64,000 bases of DNA, from positions 2,728,001 through 2,792,000 of the forward strand of contig JACAAK010000002.1 in the NCBI GenBank assembly GCA_025093985.1. Direction: 5' to 3'. A model generated the notes under the pieces. It saw only the letters and a program-made list of their open reading frames with translations. It searched no databases and had not been told where the DNA came from. Position numbers and translations under genes: made by a program. The stretch comes from Calvatia gigantea. Its lineage: Eukaryota; Basidiomycota; Agaricomycetes; Agaricales; Lycoperdaceae. This document shows, in pieces, positions 57,500 through 64,000 of the stretch; within the stretch, counting starts at the first letter, position 1; each line of letters opens with the position of its first letter.

Positions 57500-59245
57500 A
57501 TGCTGTTACCTTCTTTCTTGCAAGTCGGGCTCTCGTTATTGTTATGGCTGCAACTCGTTCCGCGGGCACTGGCGTTGAAAGGCGATTCGGGGTGTAACTT
57601 TTTCATGTGTCTCAACGTGACTCTCCTCGAGGACGATACCATTACTTGTAAGTCAAACCTTGCTCGGGAGTGCCCTGTCGAGAGGTTAACGTGGAACGAC
57701 AGACGATATAACGAGTATCTATCAACCTCTGGGCTGGCTAGCTATGTAAGCACACTTTCGTCTTACTTTTCGCTTTGATATTTAGATGTCTTGTAGTGGA
57801 TGGGGCCGCAAGATGGACCATACCCATATGGTCCTTGTTTGGCCCAATGACGACGGCATGGTGACGCTTTCCCAGCGGTATGGGAGAGGTCACCACGAAC
57901 CTGGAGTTGTTGGAAATCCTCCTAGAATTGCAACCGTCGTGAAGCCCGTCGCTACTTCGGTCGGTCTCTTCAGTTTTCAACATAAGATTCTACTGAATTT
58001 ATAATGGGCACAGTGGAATCCTCGCAATTCGACTCGCATGGCTTTCAATATTCCCGCAAATAAGACTGCACTGGCAGAAAGCCCGATTGAACACTTGATT
58101 TGGGCGTACAGTATGACCCGCCCCAAGGAGCGCAGCGATGCCGCGCTCTTACCACACTACCGGGCTGGCTTCCTGAGAGTCAACTTCTCCAAGGAAGCGA
58201 TACCACCTCCACCCCCCCTTGACAAACAAACGCCTCTGCCTACTACCCCTCAACAAGGAAGCGACAATACGAACATGGATGATCACCACCACACTTCGTC
58301 CTCGGATGGCACGGCCACTTTTGAGAGCACGGCGGCTGCTTCAGGTCCATGGGGGAACCACGAAAAGCTTATTGTTGCACACGGCATCCTCCTCGTGACT
58401 GGCTTCCTAGTCCTCTTGCCCACTGGCTCGCTCATCGCACGATGGACGCGGACAATCACACCGAAGTGGTTCAAGGCACATTCAACTATCAACATGACCA
58501 TTGCCATGCCTATTATTCTGATCGGCTGGCTTTTGGGACCCATGGCTGTTATTGATCACCAGGCCGGACATCTTGTTACAACCCATCAAGTGAGATTTGG
58601 CAGATCGCTCGCAGAATGCAAGCTAACGAAAATCTCAGATCTGCGGTGTGTTTTTGTTGATGTTGTATCTCCTTCAAGTATGGTTGGGAAGATACATCCA
58701 CCGTCGCAAAGCAGAAGGTCTTGTTCCCGCCAACAAGCCCCACCCTCCGTCGAACATCCTTCATGTCTGCATGGGACTTTTAACGATGACATTAGCCTTC
58801 TTCCAGGTAATGCGCTCACTTGCAGGATTTTAGTACAGCTTTTTCACCTTCTATATCCAGGTCAGGAGCGGTCTCGATGAATGGGAAACCGCAACAGGAC
58901 GCGGTCCACTTCATGCATGGTGTCACGACCTCTGGCTTACGTGGACAATTGTGCGTTTCTTTCTTCACGGTATCTTAACTTCGTCTCACGCGTAACCTCT
59001 TTCACCAGATCGTACCTTTGGCCTATATCGCAGGCCTCTCGCTTGTCCCCCGCCAATTCTACCAAGAACGTCAACAAACCATGCCGGGCGGCATCAATTA
59101 CATTGCCTTGTCCGACGGCGCGGATTCCCCTCTTCTTCCTGATGGCGCTCGGGATGAGGGGCTTGGCATATACGCGGCGAGCGGTGGGGAGTTCAGGAAT
59201 ACCCGGCTATCTATGGATGAGGTGCGGCCCGAAGTTGAGAAATAA
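57500..59245 (+). CDS. Secreted-side DOMON-like and cytochrome b561 membrane protein
   Basis: The ATG at 57500 opens a signal peptide (MLLPSFLQVGLSLLLWLQLV). The N-terminal DOMON-like part has GCNFFMCLNVTLLEDDTITC, KMDHTHMVLVWPNDDGMVTL and RMAFNIPANKTALAESPIEH then LIWAYSMTRP. A Pro/Ser-rich stretch with DDHHHTSSSDGT follows. The b561 domain shows HGILLVTGFLVLLPTGS, HSTINMTIAMPIILIGWLLG, HQICGVFLLMLYLLQVWLGR and HVCMGLLTMTLAFFQ, each span carrying a His for heme b. VPLAYIAGLSLVPRQFYQER and a cytosolic tail end it at 59245. The layout is that of fungal CBD9/cytochrome-b561 ferric-reductase-like proteins, which move electrons across the membrane. All exon joins keep frame. Confidence 0.78.
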
Positions 59246-59959
59246 TTGACGTGGATGGCGCACATTGTCTCTGGGTTGTTCTTGGTGTACATTATTCACA
59301 CAAAAATAAGGGAAAAATTCGATTGATTATATTGTTATGAACATGTTAGGGTACAATAGAATACAGCGGTGCCTGTAGGCCAAAATGTGATTGGACTTAA
59401 TGCGGGATGAAACGGAACAAGCGGAATGATTAGTGTAAGGACGATGCGGTGATGAGTGGAAGAGGGAAAGAGGTATATTGCGTTCGACGCGGAAGGGGGG
59501 TGATATGTGAGGAAACCCGGAAGGAATGGATGGGAGGGGGAAAGGGGGTCCAAAAATTGCTATGTGAGAATAAATAGATGATGACCGGAGTGCCTTGCTA
59601 GAAAAGTCAGGCTTTTGGAGACAATTGTTCATCGGCCACAGCTCGTGCTGTTCACCACATCCACCACCTTGCGGATACCGTAAGTAAGCGAGAACTAGGA
59701 TGAGCCAGAGTAGCCAAGCCAAGGAGTAGGATGCGCCGATGTCACAGCGAGCCAGCCGGAAGGGGGGGGGGGACAAAACACCGTCGGTACACGTTCTAAC
59801 AGGTGCATTTCCAACGATGTGACCTTGTCCACCTACGGCCGCGAGATGCCTTGTGTATGCCTCCGCTCAACCACGGGTCGGACATTATATAGCACAGTTC
59901 CACGTCAGAAAACTTGACGATGTCCAGAGACCCAACAAAGATGGATACCCGGTAGGGGT
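59246..59959. other. Convergent intergenic, no gene seen
   Basis: Between the stops of the DOMON-b561 gene and the EST1/SMG6-like gene, so mostly 3' UTR. A run of nine G lies near 59763. Minus-strand frames at 59327-59776 are Pro/Ser-rich and hydrophobic with no recognised domain. Confidence 0.4.
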
Positions 59960-62900
59960 TCATCTTCCTGATGCGGGTTTGGCTAGAAGCGCAGCCAAGT
60001 CTTTCTCGCCTGCCGCAGGAAGCTGGCGGGATCGAGCTTTGAGACGCACTGGAAAAGCCAGTTATCAGCATGAGGGAAACAAAAAAGCAAAAGCAGGAAA
60101 CGTACAGTTGCGATCAAGACTGAGCAGAACAACTTTTACGGCGCCATTCGTATCTTGACCAGTTGCGCCTAGAATTGCGGACCGGTCCGTCCAATGTTCA
60201 TCCTGCCAGATGGCAGCCTTGAGAATGAGGTCGTCCATGCTTCGTTCGATATTGCCAGAAGTAAAGTCAACTTCCTCAGTTCTAACGTTTAGCGTTGTCA
60301 AATAGTTGCCCTTAGATGTTTGAACTTTGAGGGAAGTCGAGAAAGTACGGATATTCGATGTGATGTAATGCATGGCACTTTGAGCTGCTTGACCGAGTTG
60401 CGATGGGTTGTTGACGAGGCCATCGAGTTCCATGATAACGGGAAGGGGGATGATAACCGTCCAGCAGAGACTTTCTACCAGAGAAGCGACCAAGGAAAGT
60501 GACGAAAGGAGGATGTTCGTATCAACAACGAGGACAGAGTATCCGGGCACAATACGAAGCTCGGGATAATTGTCGTGGCCCCGCTTAGAAGACCTTGGGC
60601 GGCGCGAACGCGGGGACGGTCGGGTTACTTCACGTTGCGCGGCGGACCGAAGGAGGCTTCGGAGGAAACGTCTGCGCTCCTGTAAATCGTGGTTATCAGC
60701 GTCAAGTGTGAGGGGAGAAAGTATAGTAAATACACACCTTGAGCTCCTTAATCTCCTCTGGCTCATTCTCGTCATCTTCACTGCTTTGCTCTTCATCCTC
60801 CTCATCAACGTCCATGAATTCATCCTCGTCAACCCATCTCTTCCCCATCCTTCTCCTTTCTTCTCCTTCCCTCTCCATCCTCTCCATCTCTCTCCATGCC
60901 GCGACCTTGTCCGCGAGTTTACCCTCAACTCTCCATTCACGTGTACCCTCAACCCAGATGAATCCAGGTACCGCACCAGCGATGTCGACTGCGCTTCGAA
61001 CAGTGCGCGTCCAACGTTTCATTGTCGTCTCCTTCGCATCCACACGCCATCCTTCATTCCTCGGGAAAGCGTTAACATCGTAAACACCTTCAGGTCGAAC
61101 ACCATAGAAATGTTGTCCCTTGTACTCCTCTTTGTCATCCTCGATCTCGCCGTCGGTCATCTGACAACTTTCTTGAGTTTCTAAAACCTCAATCTCGGGG
61201 CGGTCTGCACCGGACTTCCAGTACCCGCGTTCGTAGACCTTCCGACTGACCCACTCCATACCACGCATACACCAGTCTTCGGGAAGAGGAGGCGCACATC
61301 CTGCGGTAAGCATTGACCACCGGTGTTCTGGAGCGACGCCGATGATCGTAAAAAGACCCTGGAGCTCCATAACTTTTCGGGGAATGGTTGTAAAGAAGGC
61401 GGCTAGATCATCCCAGGGAATACTCCTCTCAAGGAGGGCTAGCGAGGGTGGGTGCTTTATGATGGTAGCGAGGAAGGTAAGGAGGACGGTGAGATAGGGA
61501 TTTAGGCTTGATCGGGCATATCCTGCGGGTTTTCTGGTCGGGTTTTGCAAGACGAAACTGAGTATGGAGAAAGTCAGCTGGAGGGCATATTTGAACGAGG
61601 GTGGGTGTTCCGGTATGTAAGTATCAGCCTCAGAGAGTGTTGGGGAGACCTGGGCAGGCCTGTGCGGAGGACCGTGTTCCTCATCCACATCCATCCGGTT
61701 CTCCTCCGATACAGCGGGCTTCTTGGCGACGATACGACCGGCCGACTCGCGTCCACCGACAGCTCCTAATCGTCGAAGGAGTCCGGAAGGCTTGCCATAC
61801 TCAAGAACAGATGTAATATTGATGATGGCCATCATTATCCATTCCCGCTCCTCAGCGCCTTCAATAACAAGCCTTTCAAGGAAACGCGCTAGCGTCGGCT
61901 GGAAGTCGTCAAGCTGGATATTTGTGAACAGCATGCCGTGCAGGAGGACGAAGAGCTCAGAAGCCTTGGCATCCGGAATCATGCGCCGCGCTTGTGAAGG
62001 GACAGACCATACTGGGAGGATGGATTCCCGAGAAGTCATGAACGGGTGCAAAGTGGTCATGCTAGATCACATACGATCAACGGGGAGGACAAAAATTTGT
62101 TATAGAGTTTACGTACCTCTTCACGAAGTGATACACGACTCGGAGCTCTTCACTCTCCACTTCACGATAGAGCAACCCCAAATGATGATGCAGCTTCCCA
62201 GTACCGGGTTGCTCAAACAAACAGGTCGCATACCAATCACGCGCGATGTTCCTCCACCTATCTTTTTCGGGTTCCACCTCCAGTAACCGCGCCGCAGCGA
62301 TACCCACACTTGGTGGTTGACTCGCGATACGTCCCGCAGCAGGGAAATCGCTAATGGACTTCTTGCCGCTGCTGTTTCCATTTGCGGTACCACTGACTGG
62401 GACCTCCAGGCCGTTGGCCCTGTTCATCTCGTTGGCAGCTTGAAGTGCAGATACCGTTATTCCCCCATTGTTATTTCCCACGCGGCCGTCCAACATGGCA
62501 GCGACGATCATACGGTAGCGCGCAAGGTCACCAAGGGCCTCCAGCCAGCCAGTGCGGAAAGCGCTGAGCTGTGGATCTTCAACGAGGCTGACATAGAAAT
62601 TGTAAGCGTAATAGATAAATTCTTGGAGAAGTTCGAGGGCGACGGGAGATGAAAACGAGCCGCGGCGCAAGGACTCAAGGAGTTTATGGAAACCATGCGT
62701 CCACAGCCGAACAACGATGTTGTACTTAGTGGGAACATTCTTCAGTGACGCGGGTACAGAGGGGGCGAGAGAAAGCTGAAGGAGATTATACATGTCCTCT
62801 GCCAAACTAGACGGTTGTTAGACACGATAAACTTATTCTTGGACACCAATGAGGAATCTGTTACCTTTTATGATCTTCGACTTTCCTCATCCACTTCTCT

Positions 62901-63956
62901 TTCTCAAAATCGTCCCGATTTAATTCCCTGCTTCTAAGCATGACCCGCGTGTCCATTTCATCGGTGTCATCCGATTCTTCTTGCTGGACCTTGGATTCGA
63001 GGGTCGTGATTCTACGATAAATCATTTTGAGCTGTTGTGAGAAAGCAGATGCCGAAGAGTCGTCCGTTGCTGTGCGGCCAGGCCGATTATCAAACAAGGC
63101 TGAGGACGTCGAGGAACCGTCCGTCGACAGGGTAAAATTTGATGAGGAAATAGAGGCGGCGTATGAGCTTGTGGATCCTGCAGACACGTAGTCCCCGCTC
63201 GATTTTGGTGTTGGCGTGGGCTTTTCAGCATGCGACGAGGTCATTGGCTGGGTCCGAGGTTGAGCACCGAAATGGACGGGATCGTGCCTGCGATGGTCGA
63301 AGAGCTGACGGGCAGCGTTGGGTCCGTTGCTGCGAGTGTTTGGAAGATGTCGGGGGACGTTTGCGTTGTCGGCGTCAGAAATGGAATCAGGCTCGGCTGT
63401 ACGTCGCATAGGAATTGGGTCGGTATCAGGGTTGAAAAGCTTAGGTTTGGAGGAGGTGGAGCGGGGGGCAGGGGATGATGCGATCTTCAGACGTGAAAAA
63501 CCTTCGTGGTCTGCCTCGCCTGTGGGTCGGGAGACTATAACTTGGGGGAAAGGATTGCGGCGTTGTATTTGAGGGGCTGCGCCGCGGACCGATGGGGCGG
63601 AAGCTTTGGGTGACCGGTCGTTCCGTGGCGGGGAATGAGGGTGTGTCTGAGAGCCTGAGTGCAACGACGTAAGGTTTAGCTGTTGCGGGGTAATTCGCGG
63701 TTGTTGTTCTCGTTCCCCCCTCTCCACTTTATCTTTGGTACGAATAGCACTGAAGAACCCAAAAGTGCATGTCAGTTAAACTGCATGGGGCGTAGAAATA
63801 GATAAATAAATTTGTATATTCGAACCTAGCCTGTCTACGTCTGAGAGCCATGAGCTTGTCGTCGATGTCTGTTGGTTGTGGACCGTCTCTTGTTAACATC
63901 TCGCGGTCCTTTCCCTTTCTCGAGGGTCTTGTGGGTGTAGTTGGGAAAGAATCCAT
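59960..63956 (-). CDS. EST1/SMG6-like protein with PIN endonuclease domain
   Basis: Start MDSFPTTPTRPSRKGKDRE at 63956, exon 2 from IRTKDKVERGERE, then a long disordered Ser/Pro/Arg N-terminus. A helical TPR/14-3-3-like region carries RLWTHGFHKLLESLRRGSF, ALELLQEFIYYAYNFYVSLV, TGWLEALGDLARYRMIVAAM and LHHHLGLLYR. The EST1-like central domain has AKASELFVLLHGMLFTNIQL and ALQLTFSILSFVLQNPTRKP. The C-terminal PIN domain reads PGYSVLVVDTNILLSSL, IIPLPVIMELDGLVNNPSQL, SMDDLILKAAIWQDEHW and VVLLSLDRN, and ends LRLKARSRQLPAAGEKDLAA then LLAKPASGR at 59960-59962. The four acidic PIN residues are all present, as in SMG6, the nonsense-mediated-decay endonuclease; yeast EST1 lacks this activity. About 1,200-1,300 residues. 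Confidence 0.83.
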
Positions 63957-64000
63957 GGGTGGTCAGAAAGAAAGGATGTGCGTAGACGATTCGCTGGTTA

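Noticed and set aside
60570..61184. 204-codon frame antisense to the EST1/SMG6-like exon
   Set aside because: Shadow of the acidic stretch of the real gene; Ser/Leu-rich with no domain.

Overview
The window is nuclear DNA of a filamentous basidiomycete, most likely an agaricomycete. Genes are dense and on both strands. Nearly every gene is cut by 45-70 nt introns with GTATGT/GTAAGT-like donors, and recognisable proteins read through only after splicing. The products (NDC80, ERI1-type exonuclease, CMS1, mL60, SF3A1, UBC6, MRP10, LCP5/neuroguidin, TACO1, STRAP, a sulfate permease, CMC2, transketolase, QCR7, NDP kinase, a DOMON-cytochrome b561 protein, an EST1/SMG6-type PIN protein) are ordinary fungal housekeeping proteins. 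I cannot fix the order or species from sequence alone.

Layout. 0-4 kb: the 3' end of a kinetochore gene and a TmpA-like membrane protein. 5-15 kb: compact RNA and ribosome genes, often head to head with very short shared promoters. 15-23 kb: a GPI-anchored double-cupredoxin protein, a T5orf172 (GIY-YIG-related) protein, LCP5 and a four-span membrane protein. 23-27.4 kb: an IST1 domain that splices in frame into a TBC domain with a long Ser/Pro tail. 28.5-40.2 kb: a head-to-tail array of NYN-domain genes, five with long reading frames and one broken. 40-45 kb: TACO1, then two closely related short-chain dehydrogenases, with another NYN-family relic and an AT-rich island between them. 45-64 kb: SnoaL-like protein, STRAP, sulfate permease, CMC2, transketolase, QCR7, NDP kinase, DOMON-b561 and EST1/SMG6-type genes.

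The accessory core is the NYN array. Each member has a small first exon ending in the FWD motif, a second exon and a long last exon, with matching phase-1 introns. Each encodes a limkain/MARF1-type NYN fold, a long disordered linker and a C-terminal OST-HTH/LOTUS-like winged helix. There are two subfamilies. A, B and C keep most of the nuclease motifs (B keeps all). D (broken), E and F have lost most of the acidic motifs, and E and F carry Trp/Gly-rich linkers like Argonaute hooks. This looks like a locally expanding family of RNA-directed effectors with dead partners; that role is inference.

Two conserved genes, SF3A1 and STRAP, each need a one-base correction that splicing cannot supply. 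So some indels here may be assembly errors, and frame breaks elsewhere should be read with that in mind. All exon boundaries come from reading splice motifs against expected protein families; no alignment or transcript evidence was available.
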